Of a DNA stretch of 64,000 bases, positions 49,867 through 59,178 are shown piece by piece. Origin of the DNA: JAFKKF01 sp035651055 (GTDB lineage: Bacteria > Pseudomonadota > Alphaproteobacteria > Rhizobiales > Kaistiaceae); the NCBI GenBank assembly GCA_035651055.1, contig DASRGK010000066.1:1-64000 (forward strand). The letters run 5' to 3'. Within the stretch, counting starts at the first letter, position 1. Every line of letters starts with the position of its first letter. The position numbers and the translations under genes are program-made. The notes beneath the pieces were generated by a model, which was not told where the DNA came from, did not search any database, and was given only the letters and a program-made list of their open reading frames with translations.

Positions 49867-51660
49867 ATGACCATCAATCTGACACTGCCGGAAATCAAGG
49901 AACTGAAGCCGAAGATCACGGTGTTCGGCGTCGGCGGCGCCGGCGGCAATGCGGTCAACAACATGATCCGCTCGGGCCTCGTCGGCTGCGAGTTCGTCGT
50001 CGCCAATACCGACAGCCAGGCGCTGATGTCGTCCAAGGCCGAACGCCTGATCCAGATGGGCGTCGCGGTCACCGAAGGACTTGGCGCCGGCTCGCAGCCC
50101 GAGGTCGGCAAGGCCGCTGCCGAGGAGGCGATCGACGAGATCACCGATCACCTCAACGGCTCGCACATGGTCTTCGTCACCGCGGGCATGGGCGGCGGCA
50201 CCGGCACCGGCGCCGCCCCGATCATCGCCCGCGCCGCCCGCGATCAGGGCATCCTCACGGTCGGCGTCGTCACCAAGCCGTTCCAGTTCGAGGGCGCCCG
50301 CCGCATGCGCGTCGCCGAGGCCGGCATCCGCGAACTGCAGGCCTGCGTCGACACGCTCATCGTCATCCCGAACCAGAACCTCTTCCGCATCGCCAACGAG
50401 AAGACGACCTTCGCCGACGCCTTCGCGATGGCCGACCAGGTCCTCTTCTCCGGCGTCGCCTGCATCACCGACCTGATGGTCAAGGAAGGCCTCATCAACC
50501 TCGACTTCGCCGACGTCCGCTCGGTCATGCGCGAGATGGGCAAGGCGATGATGGGCACCGGCGAAGCCTCGGGCGAGCGCCGCGCCATCCAGGCGGCGGA
50601 AGCGGCGATCGCCAATCCGCTCCTCGACGAGACCTCGATGAAAGGGGCCAAGGGCCTCCTCATCTCGATCACCGGCGGCAAGGACCTCACCCTGTTCGAG
50701 GTCGACGAAGCCGCCACCCGCATCCGCGAGGAGGTCGATCCGGACGCCAACATCATCCTCGGCGCCACATTCGACGAATCGCTCGAAGGCGTGATCCGCT
50801 GCTCGGTGGTCGCGACCGGCATCGACAGCGAGGCGCGCGAGGACACCACCCCCGCAGAAGTGCGGATGGCGGAACTCAACCAGCGCCTGCGCAGTGTCGC
50901 CGCGCCGGCGCCTGCCGCGAGGCCCGCCCCGGCCCGCCCGGCTGCCGCGGCCCCGGCTGCTGCCGGTCCGCGTCCGGCGCCGGCGCCCGCTCCGGCCGTG
51001 AAGCCTGCGCCGGTCGCCACCGCGCCGGCGCCGCAGCCGGCGGTCTCGGCTCCGGACTACGGTGCCGACATTGCCGCCATCTCGGCCAGCCTCGAACAGC
51101 GCGCCGCCGATCCCGACGTGACGATCGCGCCGTTCACACCGGCGGCCGCCCATCTCGCCGCCGGCGAGATCGATATGGAGGCCGAGCCGGCGGGCGAGCA
51201 GGGCGCCGAGGAGCATGCCCAGCCCTATATTCCGCCGGTCGCCGAGGTGCCGCCGACCCGGATGCCCAAGGTCGAAGACTTCCCTGCCGTGATCCAGCGC
51301 CAGATCGAGCAGCGCCAGAAGCCGGCAGAAGAGGACCGCGGCCCGCTCGGTCTGCTGCGCCGGCTCGCCGGCGTCGGCCTCGGCCGTCGCGAGGAGGATC
51401 CGATCGGCGCCGGCAAGCCGGTGGCGACGCAGCGTCAGCCGGTCCGTCAGCAGCCGCGGGTTGCAGTCCCGCCGGCGCCGCCGCCCTCGGCCGACTACGC
51501 CAAGCGTCCGCCGCAGCCCCGCGTCGCAATGCCTCAGCCGGCGGCCGGCAAGCCCCAGCAGGCCGAGCTCGATCCGCACGGCCGGCACGTGCCGCGCGAG
51601 CAGCGCTCGGCGGATGACGAACTCGAGATTCCGGCCTTCCTGCGGCGTCAGGCGAACTGA
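49867..51660 (+). CDS. ftsZ: Cell division protein FtsZ
   Basis: The 597-residue tubulin homologue has KITVFGVGGAGGNAVNNMI, the GTP loop AGMGGGTGTGAAPIIA and NLDFADVRSVM. After about residue 335 comes a long linker rich in Ala and Pro, then more disordered sequence and the conserved C-terminal peptide DDELEIPAFLRRQAN, which docks to FtsA and other partners. Most FtsZs are about 380 aa; this length is typical of the main FtsZ in Hyphomicrobiales. The start at 49867 gives the usual MTINLTLPEIKELKPK; the frame is open upstream but unlikely. Confidence 0.96.
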   Translation: MTINLTLPEIKELKPKITVFGVGGAGGNAVNNMIRSGLVGCEFVVANTDSQALMSSKAERLIQMGVAVTEGLGAGSQPEVGKAAAEEAIDEITDHLNGSHMVFVTAGMGGGTGTGAAPIIARAARDQGILTVGVVTKPFQFEGARRMRVAEAGIRELQACVDTLIVIPNQNLFRIANEKTTFADAFAMADQVLFSGVACITDLMVKEGLINLDFADVRSVMREMGKAMMGTGEASGERRAIQAAEAAIANPLLDETSMKGAKGLLISITGGKDLTLFEVDEAATRIREEVDPDANIILGATFDESLEGVIRCSVVATGIDSEAREDTTPAEVRMAELNQRLRSVAAPAPAARPAPARPAAAAPAAAGPRPAPAPAPAVKPAPVATAPAPQPAVSAPDYGADIAAISASLEQRAADPDVTIAPFTPAAAHLAAGEIDMEAEPAGEQGAEEHAQPYIPPVAEVPPTRMPKVEDFPAVIQRQIEQRQKPAEEDRGPLGLLRRLAGVGLGRREEDPIGAGKPVATQRQPVRQQPRVAVPPAPPPSADYAKRPPQPRVAMPQPAAGKPQQAELDPHGRHVPREQRSADDELEIPAFLRRQAN

Positions 51661-51994
51661 AACAGTGGCGCTCTGCGCCGTTTAACCGGCTTCCGAAAAG
51701 AGCCCCGGCGGCATTTGCCGCCGGGCTCGTATCCGTATGAGATTCCGTAAGAATTGCGTTCCGCTCGGCGTTCCGGCGTAGCCGGCTCATCGGTAACATT
51801 TCGATAGAATTCGTGAGTTTGTGAACCCTCTTGCCTATGGCACCTTCGGGCCGTGAGGGGAGCTGGGTGATCTGAGTCGTCACCGCCGCGCGCCGGCAAC
51901 CGGGCCACGGCATTGTCGAGCAGGATCGAATCCCGGAGTCCAGCACGGGCCGCGATGTAAGCGGCGGGGTTCGACCAGGGGCGGGTGCGACTTT
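51661..51994. other. ftsZ-lpxC intergenic region (334 bp)
   Basis: No gene is supported here. It begins with a hairpin (51700-51728) and continues with a moderately AT-rich stretch (CGGTAACATTTCGATAGAATTCG, about 51789-51813) that could hold the lpxC promoter, though I cannot pick convincing -35/-10 boxes. The rest before lpxC is GC-rich without clear repeats. Confidence 0.5.
51700..51728 (+). terminator. Hairpin after ftsZ, probable terminator
   Basis: GAGCCC(C)GGCGGCA pairs with TGCCGCCGGGCTC around a two-base loop (one bulged C). No T-tract follows, so it may act as an attenuator or mRNA end protector as much as a terminator. Confidence 0.55.
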
Positions 51995-52957
51995 ATGGCG
52001 AGACGGCTGGCGGGCGCGCAGACTACGCTGCGGCGGCGTGCAACTCTTTCGGGCGTCGGGGTGCATTCCGGTCAGGAAGTGACCGTAACGCTGCATCCGG
52101 AGGAGGTGGACAGCGGCATCTACTTCTACCGCAGCAATCTGGGCGACGGCCGCGAATACGAAATTCCCGCAGACCATTCCTATGTCCGTGCCACCGACCT
52201 GTGCACGACGGTCGGGGTCGATGCAGTCAGCGTCGCCACGATCGAGCACCTGATGGCGGCGATCCGCGCGCTCGAGATCGACAATGTCATGGTCGAGGTC
52301 GACGGGTCGGAGATCCCGGTCCTCGACGGCAGCGCGGCGCCCTTCGTTCAGGCGATCGAGCAGGCCGGGGTGCAGCCGCAGCAGGCCCGCCGGCGCTACG
52401 TGCGGATCGAGCGGGCGGTCCGCGTCGAACTCGGCTCGTCCTATGCCGAATTCCTGCCTTATGACGGGACGCGGATCGAGGCCGCCATCGACTTCGCCAA
52501 TCCGCTGGTCGGCCGCCAGGCTTTTGCACTCGACGTCACGCCCGATACCTTCCGCCGTCAGCTCGCCCGCGCCCGCACCTTCGGCTTCCTCGCCGATGTG
52601 GAGCAGCTGTGGGCGCGCGGCCTTTGCCTCGGCGCCTCGCTCGACAATGCGGTCGTGCTCGCCGAAGACCGGGTTCTCAATCCGGAGGGACTCCGCTTCC
52701 CGGACGAGTTCGCGCGGCACAAGGTGCTCGACGCGCTTGGCGACCTGGCCCTCGCCTCGGCGCCGATCCTGGGTTGTTACCGTTCGTGGCGCGGCGGCCA
52801 CAAGCTCAACCACCTGGCGCTCCAGACCCTTTTCGCCGACCGGACGGCGTGGAGCGTCGTCGAGGTGGCGGCGCGCCGCGACGTGCGCGGCGAGGCCCGT
52901 GCGGCCGACCTCGCCGGCAGCCTGGGTCTCGCGGCCCTCAGCCCGGAAGCATCCTGA
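51995..52957 (+). CDS. lpxC: UDP-3-O-acyl-N-acetylglucosamine deacetylase
   Basis: The 320-residue zinc enzyme has SGVGVHSGQEVTVTLHP near the N-terminus, the zinc ligand in SVATIEHLMAAI, and the pair in ARHKVLDALGDLALA (HKxxD). It performs the first committed step of lipid A synthesis, so the organism makes LPS. Its place right after ftsZ is the usual alphaproteobacterial and enterobacterial order. It has its own upstream gap and is probably separately regulated. Confidence 0.95.
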   Translation: MARRLAGAQTTLRRRATLSGVGVHSGQEVTVTLHPEEVDSGIYFYRSNLGDGREYEIPADHSYVRATDLCTTVGVDAVSVATIEHLMAAIRALEIDNVMVEVDGSEIPVLDGSAAPFVQAIEQAGVQPQQARRRYVRIERAVRVELGSSYAEFLPYDGTRIEAAIDFANPLVGRQAFALDVTPDTFRRQLARARTFGFLADVEQLWARGLCLGASLDNAVVLAEDRVLNPEGLRFPDEFARHKVLDALGDLALASAPILGCYRSWRGGHKLNHLALQTLFADRTAWSVVEVAARRDVRGEARAADLAGSLGLAALSPEAS

Positions 52958-53107
52958 GGCTCGCCGGACCGGCCCCCGGCCGGTCACAAAAATGCGCCAA
53001 TAGGCTGGCACCCGGATTGGCGCTTGTTGCCGGATTCGGCTAGACAGGCTGGCGGGCCGTCCGAATCCTTTGTGCTCGGCGGTCCTACGAAAGGGCGGGG
53101 TTTCCCG

Positions 53108-53974
53108 ATGCAGGCAGGTGGACGCTGGTATCGTCCGGTAGCCGGAACGCGCTGGCGTGCCGTTGCCCTGGCGGGCGTGCTGGCTGCCGCCTTTGCGGCG
53201 GCGGGCTGCTCGCATTCGGTGGTCGGGACCAAGGATGCCTACGAGCCCGACGAGCCGGCGGGAAATCTCTACAATCGCGGCCTCGGCTACATGAATGCCG
53301 GCAAGTACAAGGACGCGATCAAGGAGTTCAACGAACTCGACCGTCAGCACCCGTACTCGGAATCGGCCCGCAAGGCGCTGATCCTGGCCGCCTATACGAG
53401 CTTCCAGCGCGGCATGTACCCGGAGACGATCGCGACCGCGAACCGCTACCTGACGCTATATCCCGGCAGCCCGGACGCCGCTTACGCGCAATACCTGCTC
53501 GGGCGTTCCTATTTTGCGCAGATTCCGGACGTGACGCGCGACCAGGCAAAGACCCAGCAGGCGATGCAGGCCATGCAGGACCTGATCGACCACTATCCTG
53601 ACTCCGAATATGTCGACGACGCGCAGAAGAAGATTCTGATCACGCGCGACCAGCTCGCCGGCAAGGAGATGCAGGTCGGGCGCTACTATCTCGAGCGGCG
53701 CGAATACACCGCCGCCATCAACCGCTTCCGCACCGTCGTCACCGACTACCAGTCGACCCGCCATGTCGAGGAGGCGCTCGAGCGCCTGGTCGAAGCGAAC
53801 CTCTCGCTCGGCCTCATCAACGAGGCGCAGACGGCGGCGGCGGTCCTTGGCCACAACTACCCGGACAGCCGCTGGTACAAGGACGCGTACAACCTCCTCC
53901 GGCGGAAGGGGGCGGCCCCGCTCGACAATGGCGGCGTGGTCAGCGAAGCGTTCAAGAACAAGAAGACCGGGTGA
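53108..53974 (+). CDS. bamD: Outer membrane assembly lipoprotein BamD
   Basis: The 288-residue protein has a lipoprotein signal with a lipobox ending at Cys34 (AAGC) and then TPR-like helical repeats: NLYNRGLGYMNAGKYKDAIKEF, ALILAAYTSFQRGMYPETIATANRYL, AQYLLGRSYFAQIPDV. BamD feeds outer-membrane proteins to BamA. The start at 53108 was chosen for the signal peptide; the frame is open to 53024 but that segment lacks the right leader. It is followed by recN after 17 bp. Confidence 0.92.
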   Translation: MQAGGRWYRPVAGTRWRAVALAGVLAAAFAAAGCSHSVVGTKDAYEPDEPAGNLYNRGLGYMNAGKYKDAIKEFNELDRQHPYSESARKALILAAYTSFQRGMYPETIATANRYLTLYPGSPDAAYAQYLLGRSYFAQIPDVTRDQAKTQQAMQAMQDLIDHYPDSEYVDDAQKKILITRDQLAGKEMQVGRYYLERREYTAAINRFRTVVTDYQSTRHVEEALERLVEANLSLGLINEAQTAAAVLGHNYPDSRWYKDAYNLLRRKGAAPLDNGGVVSEAFKNKKTG

Positions 53975-53991
53975 CGGCCTGAAGCCGGAAC

Positions 53992-55659
53992 ATGCTGGTT
54001 GGCCTTGCGATCCGCGATATCGTCCTGATCGATCGCCTCAGCATCGAGTTCGAGCCGGGAATGACCGTGCTGACGGGCGAGACCGGCGCCGGGAAATCCA
54101 TCATCCTTGACGCACTGTCGCTCGCCCTTGGCGGGCGCGGCGATGCCGGCCTGGTGCGGAGCGGGGCAGGGCAGGGCGACGTTACCGCGGTCTTCGACGT
54201 GCCGGCCGCCCATCCCGTCCGCGCGGTCCTGGCGGATAGCGGTATCGAGGCGGAATGCGACCTGATTCTCCGCCGCGTCCAGGGCGAGGACGGCCGCAGC
54301 CGCGCCTTCGTCAACGACCAGCCGGTATCGGTGAACCTGCTGCGTGTTCTGGGCGCGCATCTGGTCGAGATCCACGGCCAGCACGACGACCGCGCCATGG
54401 TCGACGGGAGCACGCACCGGACGCTCCTCGATGCTTTCGGAGGCCTTTCCGCCAATGCCGCTGCGGTTGCTGCCGCGCATCGTTTCATGGGCGAGGCGCG
54501 CGCCGCCGTCGCCGACCTCGAACGCCGCATCGCGGCGGCGCGTGCGGAGAGCGAGTACCTCACGGCCGCCGTCGCCGAACTCGCCAAGCTCGCGCCGCAG
54601 CCGGAGGAGGAGTCCGCGCTCGCCGGGCGTCGCCAGACGATGATGCGGGCGGAGAAGATCGCCGGCGACATTGCTGAGGCGTTCGAACTGGTCGCCGGCG
54701 GCGCGTCGCCGATCCCGTCGCTGTCCGGACTTCTCCGCCGGCTCGAGCGGAAGTCCGGCGAGGCCGGCGGTCTGCTCGACGATGCCATTGCTGCGCTCGA
54801 TCGCGCCGTGCGCGGCCTCGGCGAGGCCGAAGATGCGCTCGCCGCCGCGGCACGCGCCGCCTCGTTCGACCGGCGTGAACTGGAGGAGGTCGAGGAGCGG
54901 CTGTTTGCGCTTCGCGCCGCAGGCCGCAAGTACAATGTCCCGGTGGCCGATCTCCCGGCGATCGAGGCCCGGATGGCGGCCGAGCTGCGCGAGCTGGAAT
55001 CGGGCGAGGAGCGCCTGGCGGTTCTCGTCGCCGAGGCCGATGCGGCAAAGGCGCGCTACGACCGCGAGGCGGCGGCGCTGAGCGCGGCCCGCAGGAAGGC
55101 GGCGAAGGCGCTGGAAAAGGCGGTGGCGGCCGAGCTGCCGGCGCTCAAGCTGGAACGCGCCGAGTTCAGCGTCGCGCTCGATGCCGATCCCGAACGTCGC
55201 GCCGAGGCGGGCATCGATGAGGTCGCTTTCACCGTGCGCACCAACCCCGGTTCGCGTCCCGGCCCGCTGATGAAGGTCGCCTCCGGCGGCGAGCTGGCGC
55301 GGTTCCTGCTGGCGCTGAAGGTGGCGCTCGCCGATCGCGGCTCGGCGCCGACCCTGGTCTTCGACGAGATCGACACGGCCGTCGGCGGCGCCGTCGCCGA
55401 TGCGATCGGTGTGCGCCTGGCGCGTCTGGCGGAACGGGTTCAGGTCCTGTCGGTCACCCATGCGCCGCAGGTCGCCGCCCGCGCCAGCGCGCACATGCTC
55501 GTCGCCAAGGGTCAGACCGGCAGCCGCCCGGTCACGACCAGCGTCGCCAGGCTGGACCAGCGCCGCCGGCGGGAGGAGATTGCCCGCATGCTCGCCGGCG
55601 CAACCATTACCGAGGAGGCGCGCGCCGCCGCCGACCGTCTCATCCTCGGCGCTGCGTGA
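53992..55659 (+). CDS. recN: DNA repair ATPase RecN
   Basis: The 555-residue SMC-like protein has the Walker A GETGAGKS (residues 29-36), two coiled-coil arms with abundant A/E/R heptads, and a C-terminal ABC segment KVASGGELARFLLALKVAL and VFDEIDTAVGGAVADAIG. It acts in double-strand break repair. Length is normal (E. coli 553). No LexA-type box GTTC-N7-GTTC is seen directly upstream. The next gene starts 8 bp later. Confidence 0.95.
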   Translation: MLVGLAIRDIVLIDRLSIEFEPGMTVLTGETGAGKSIILDALSLALGGRGDAGLVRSGAGQGDVTAVFDVPAAHPVRAVLADSGIEAECDLILRRVQGEDGRSRAFVNDQPVSVNLLRVLGAHLVEIHGQHDDRAMVDGSTHRTLLDAFGGLSANAAAVAAAHRFMGEARAAVADLERRIAAARAESEYLTAAVAELAKLAPQPEEESALAGRRQTMMRAEKIAGDIAEAFELVAGGASPIPSLSGLLRRLERKSGEAGGLLDDAIAALDRAVRGLGEAEDALAAAARAASFDRRELEEVEERLFALRAAGRKYNVPVADLPAIEARMAAELRELESGEERLAVLVAEADAAKARYDREAAALSAARRKAAKALEKAVAAELPALKLERAEFSVALDADPERRAEAGIDEVAFTVRTNPGSRPGPLMKVASGGELARFLLALKVALADRGSAPTLVFDEIDTAVGGAVADAIGVRLARLAERVQVLSVTHAPQVAARASAHMLVAKGQTGSRPVTTSVARLDQRRRREEIARMLAGATITEEARAAADRLILGAA

Positions 55660-55666
55660 CGCGTTC

Positions 55667-56890
55667 ATGAGCTCCCGCAAAACGATCCTTGCGGTCGTCT
55701 TCTGCATCGTCCTCGTCGACATCATGGGCTACGGCCTGCTGCTGCCGATTCTGCCGCAACTCGTGCAGCAGATGCTCGGCGGCGATGTCGCCAGCGCGTC
55801 GACGACCTATGGCCTTCTCGTCGCTGCCTTCTCGCTCATGAACTTCATCTTCAGCCCGCTTCTTGGCGCGCTGGCGGACCGCTTCGGCCGCCGCCCGGTG
55901 CTGCTTCTGTCGCTGTTCGGGCTCTGCATCGACTACCTGATCCTCGCTTTCGCGCCGAGCGTCGGCTGGCTCTTCCTCGGCCGCATCGTCGCCGGCATCT
56001 GCAGCGCGACGCTCGCCGTCACCTCCGCCGTGATCGCGGACACCACCCCCATCGAAAAGCGGGCCGCCGCCTTCGGCGTCACCGGGGCGGCGATAGGTCT
56101 CGGCTTCATCGCCGGGCCGCTTTTCGGCGGCCTCCTCGGCGAACTTGGCGCACGGATGCCGTTCTTCGCCGCCGCGGCGCTGGCGCTCGGCAATTTCGCA
56201 TGGACCTGGTTCAGCCTGCCCGAGACGCTGAAGCCGGAGGACCGGCGCAGCTTCCGGCTGGCCGACGCCAATCCGATCGGGGCTATCGCCTCCGCGGCGC
56301 ATTCCCGCGTGATCGTGGTTCTGTTCGTCGTCTGCGTCCTCATGAATCTTTCCGCCCGCATGCTGGAGAGCACCTGGGTGCTGTTCACCGGCTACCGCTT
56401 CGCGTGGGGCGCATTCGAGGTGGGCATGTCGCTCGCCGTTTTCGGGCTGTTCTTCGCCGGTTTCCAGGGCTTCATCGTCCGCTTCCTGGCGCGCGGGATC
56501 GGGGAATGGGCGACGCTCCTGCTGGGGCTCGCCGTCGGCGCCGGAGCGCTCACGATCTTCGGGATGGCGACGGCGCCCTGGGCGATGTACGCGACGATCC
56601 TCCCCTATGCCTTCGGCGCCGCCGTCACCGGCCCGTCGCTCCAGGCGATCGCCACGCGCAACGCCCGCCGCGACGAGCAGGGCCTCCTCCAGGGCGCGAT
56701 TGCGAGCCTCATCACCGCGACGGGCGTGATCGGCCCACCGATCGGGGCGTTTCTCTTCGGCCACTTCGTCGGCGAGGAATCGGCCCTCGACCTGCCCGGC
56801 ATCGCCTTCTTCGCCGGGGCGGGTCTCCTTGTCGTGGCGTTCCTCACCATGATCCTGCAGCGCAAGCGCATCCCCCACGAGCACGTCTAG
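55667..56890 (+). CDS. MFS exporter, TetA-like (TCR/Tet family)
   Basis: The 407-residue protein has 12 predicted helices and the MFS signature LGALADRFGRRPVLLLSLFG in the loop between helices 2 and 3, as in drug exporters. The TCR/Tet group includes tetracycline pumps, but substrate cannot be read from sequence. It sits between recN and ligA, 8 bp from recN and 47 bp from ligA. In many relatives recN is directly followed by ligA, so this is probably an insertion. The start at 55667 gives a normal N-terminus; the frame upstream overlaps recN and is not used. Confidence 0.87.
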   Translation: MSSRKTILAVVFCIVLVDIMGYGLLLPILPQLVQQMLGGDVASASTTYGLLVAAFSLMNFIFSPLLGALADRFGRRPVLLLSLFGLCIDYLILAFAPSVGWLFLGRIVAGICSATLAVTSAVIADTTPIEKRAAAFGVTGAAIGLGFIAGPLFGGLLGELGARMPFFAAAALALGNFAWTWFSLPETLKPEDRRSFRLADANPIGAIASAAHSRVIVVLFVVCVLMNLSARMLESTWVLFTGYRFAWGAFEVGMSLAVFGLFFAGFQGFIVRFLARGIGEWATLLLGLAVGAGALTIFGMATAPWAMYATILPYAFGAAVTGPSLQAIATRNARRDEQGLLQGAIASLITATGVIGPPIGAFLFGHFVGEESALDLPGIAFFAGAGLLVVAFLTMILQRKRIPHEHV

Positions 56891-56937
56891 CGCCTCACTC
56901 ACTTGCCCGGAGACGCGGGCGCGGTACCTTCGCCGCG

Positions 56938-59097
56938 ATGGCACGCAAGACAATTCCCAAGCCGGTTGAGGCGCTGACCGACGCGGAGGCCGCGAAGCGG
57001 CACCAGGCGCTGTCGGTCGAGATCGCCGAGCACGACCGGCTCTACCACCAGCTCGACAGGCCGAAGATCTCCGACGCGGCGTACGATGCGCTTCGCGCGG
57101 AGCTTGCCGCCATCGAGGCCCGCTTTCCCGACCTCAAGGGCGCGGTCAGCCTGTCGGTCGGTGCGGCGCCCTCCGCCAAGTTCGCCACCGCCCGCCATGC
57201 GGTGCCGATGCTGTCGCTGGAAAAGGCCTTCACCGATGACGACGTGCGTGCCTTCCTCGATCAGGTGCGCCGCTTCCTCGGCCTCGGCGATGAGCCGGTC
57301 GCGCTCACCGCCGAGCCAAAGATCGACGGTCTCTCCATCTCGCTCCGCTACGAGGAACGCCGACTGGTGCAGGGGCTGACGCGCGGCGACGGCGTCACCG
57401 GCGAGAACGTCACCGCCAACGTCCGCACCATCCGCGACATTCCGCAATCGCTGCCGAAGGGGGCGCCCGACCTCATCGAGGTGCGCGGCGAGATCTACTT
57501 CCGCAAGGAGGACTTCCTCGCGCTCAACCGCGAGCAGGAGGCGCGCGGCGAGGAACTCTACGTTAACGCGCGCAACACCGCCGCCGGCTCGTTGCGGCAG
57601 AAGGATCCGGCGGTGACCGCGTCGCGCCCGCTCCGCTTCTTCGCCTATGCCTGGGGCGCCTACAGTGCGCTGCCGGCGGATACCCAGTTCGGTGTCGTCC
57701 AGGCGTTCGGCAAGTGGGGCTTCCCGGTCAATCCGCTCATCCGGCGCTGCGCCGATATCGAGGCGGCGCTCGCCGCCTATGCCGAGATCGAGCGGCAGCG
57801 CGCATCGCTCCCCTATGACATCGACGGCGTCGTCTACAAGGTCGACTCGCTGGCCTTCCAGGAGCGCCTCGGCATCCGCAGCGCCAGCCCGCGCTGGGCG
57901 GTGGCGCACAAGTTTGCCGCCGAAAAGGCGACGACCAGGATCGTCGGCATCGACATCCAGGTCGGCCGCACCGGAGCGCTGACGCCCGTCGCCCGGCTCG
58001 AACCGGTCAATGTCGGCGGCGTCACCGTCGTCAACGCGACGCTGCACAACGAGGATTTCATCCGCGGCTACGGACGGAACGGGGGGATCCTGCGCCAGGA
58101 CGAGAGGGGCGAGCCGGTCGATATCCGCATCGGCGACACGGTCACCATCCAGCGCGCCGGCGACGTCATTCCTCAGGTGCTCTCGGTCGATCTCGCCCTC
58201 CGCCCGAAGGGCGCAGAGCCGTTCGAATTTCCCAGAACCTGTCCCTGCTACCTGCACACGCCGATCGTCCGGGAAACGACGGCGACCGGCGGGGAGGGGA
58301 TCGTCCGGCGCTGCTCCGGCGAGTTCGCCTGTCCTTTCCAGCGCAAGGAGCATCTCCGCCATTTCGTCTCGCGCGCCGCCTTCGACATCGAGGGCCTCGG
58401 CGAGAAGCAGATCGAGTATTTCTACGAGAGCGAAGACCTGCCGGTGAAGGCGCCGGCCGACATCTTCACGCTTCGCCGCCGCGACGAGGCGAATCTCAGG
58501 AAGCTCCGCGACGTGGAGGGCTTCGGCGCGGTTTCCGTGCGCAACCTCTTCGATGCCATCGATGCCCGCCGCACTATCGCGCTCGACCGCTTCATCAACG
58601 CCCTCGGCATCCGGCATGTCGGCGAGACGACGGCGCGGCAGCTCGCGCGCGGCTACGGCTCATGGGCGGCCTTCCACGATGCGGCGCTGCGGATCGCCCG
58701 CGGCGATCCTGCCGCGCGCGAGGAAATGGATGCCATCGACCAGATCGGGGAGACGGTGGTCGATGCCGTCGGACGCTATTTCGGCGAGGCGCATAACCGC
58801 AACCTGGTCGAGGCGCTGGTTGCCGAGGTCACGATCGAAGATGCCGAACGGGTCGCGACCGAATCGCCGGTTGCCGGGAAGACCGTGGTTTTCACCGGGT
58901 CGCTGGAGAAGATGACCCGCGACGAGGCGAAGGCGATGGCCGAGCGGCTCGGCGCCAAGGTGTCCGGCTCGGTTTCGAAGAAGACCGACCTGGTCGTGGC
59001 CGGACCGGGTGCCGGCTCGAAGCTAAGGGACGCCGAGAAGCATGGCGTCCGGGTCATCGACGAGGAGGCATGGCTGAAGCTGGTCGGCCCGTCCTGA
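56938..59097 (+). CDS. ligA: NAD-dependent DNA ligase
   Basis: The 719-residue enzyme has the domain order Ia (YDALRAEL), nucleotidyltransferase with the adenylated Lys128 in KIDG, OB fold, zinc finger, helix-hairpin-helix region and BRCT (from about residue 640, VAGKTVVFTGSLEKMTRDEAK). In the zinc module the first two cysteines read CPC and the last two are in RRCSGEFACPF, a spacing I associate with Hyphomicrobiales ligases. It seals nicks in replication and repair. The ATG at 56938 fits the family length. Confidence 0.95.
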   Translation: MARKTIPKPVEALTDAEAAKRHQALSVEIAEHDRLYHQLDRPKISDAAYDALRAELAAIEARFPDLKGAVSLSVGAAPSAKFATARHAVPMLSLEKAFTDDDVRAFLDQVRRFLGLGDEPVALTAEPKIDGLSISLRYEERRLVQGLTRGDGVTGENVTANVRTIRDIPQSLPKGAPDLIEVRGEIYFRKEDFLALNREQEARGEELYVNARNTAAGSLRQKDPAVTASRPLRFFAYAWGAYSALPADTQFGVVQAFGKWGFPVNPLIRRCADIEAALAAYAEIERQRASLPYDIDGVVYKVDSLAFQERLGIRSASPRWAVAHKFAAEKATTRIVGIDIQVGRTGALTPVARLEPVNVGGVTVVNATLHNEDFIRGYGRNGGILRQDERGEPVDIRIGDTVTIQRAGDVIPQVLSVDLALRPKGAEPFEFPRTCPCYLHTPIVRETTATGGEGIVRRCSGEFACPFQRKEHLRHFVSRAAFDIEGLGEKQIEYFYESEDLPVKAPADIFTLRRRDEANLRKLRDVEGFGAVSVRNLFDAIDARRTIALDRFINALGIRHVGETTARQLARGYGSWAAFHDAALRIARGDPAAREEMDAIDQIGETVVDAVGRYFGEAHNRNLVEALVAEVTIEDAERVATESPVAGKTVVFTGSLEKMTRDEAKAMAERLGAKVSGSVSKKTDLVVAGPGAGSKLRDAEKHGVRVIDEEAWLKLVGPS

Positions 59098-59121
59098 ACG
59101 TTGTTCTTGAACGTCGTTCAA
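59096..59121. promoter_or_regulatory. Double palindrome upstream of the secreted orphan, probable operator
   Basis: GAACGTTGTTC (59096-59106) and GAACGTCGTTC (59109-59119) repeat with a 13-bp period. The second is part of the perfect palindrome TTGAACGTCGTTCAA (59107-59121). This fits a TetR-type operator more than a LexA site (spacing N3 or N9, not N7). It overlaps the ligA stop and lies about 60 bp before the next gene. Confidence 0.5.
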
Positions 59122-59178
59122 AATGATGCTAGCGACGATGCCCTGGTCGTTCCCGCTAGGTGCCGGGAGGAGGGCGAT

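Noticed and set aside
59096..59121. LexA (SOS) box near ligA
   Set aside because: The alphaproteobacterial LexA site needs GTTC-N7-GTTC; here the spacing between like halves is N9 and between opposite halves N3.
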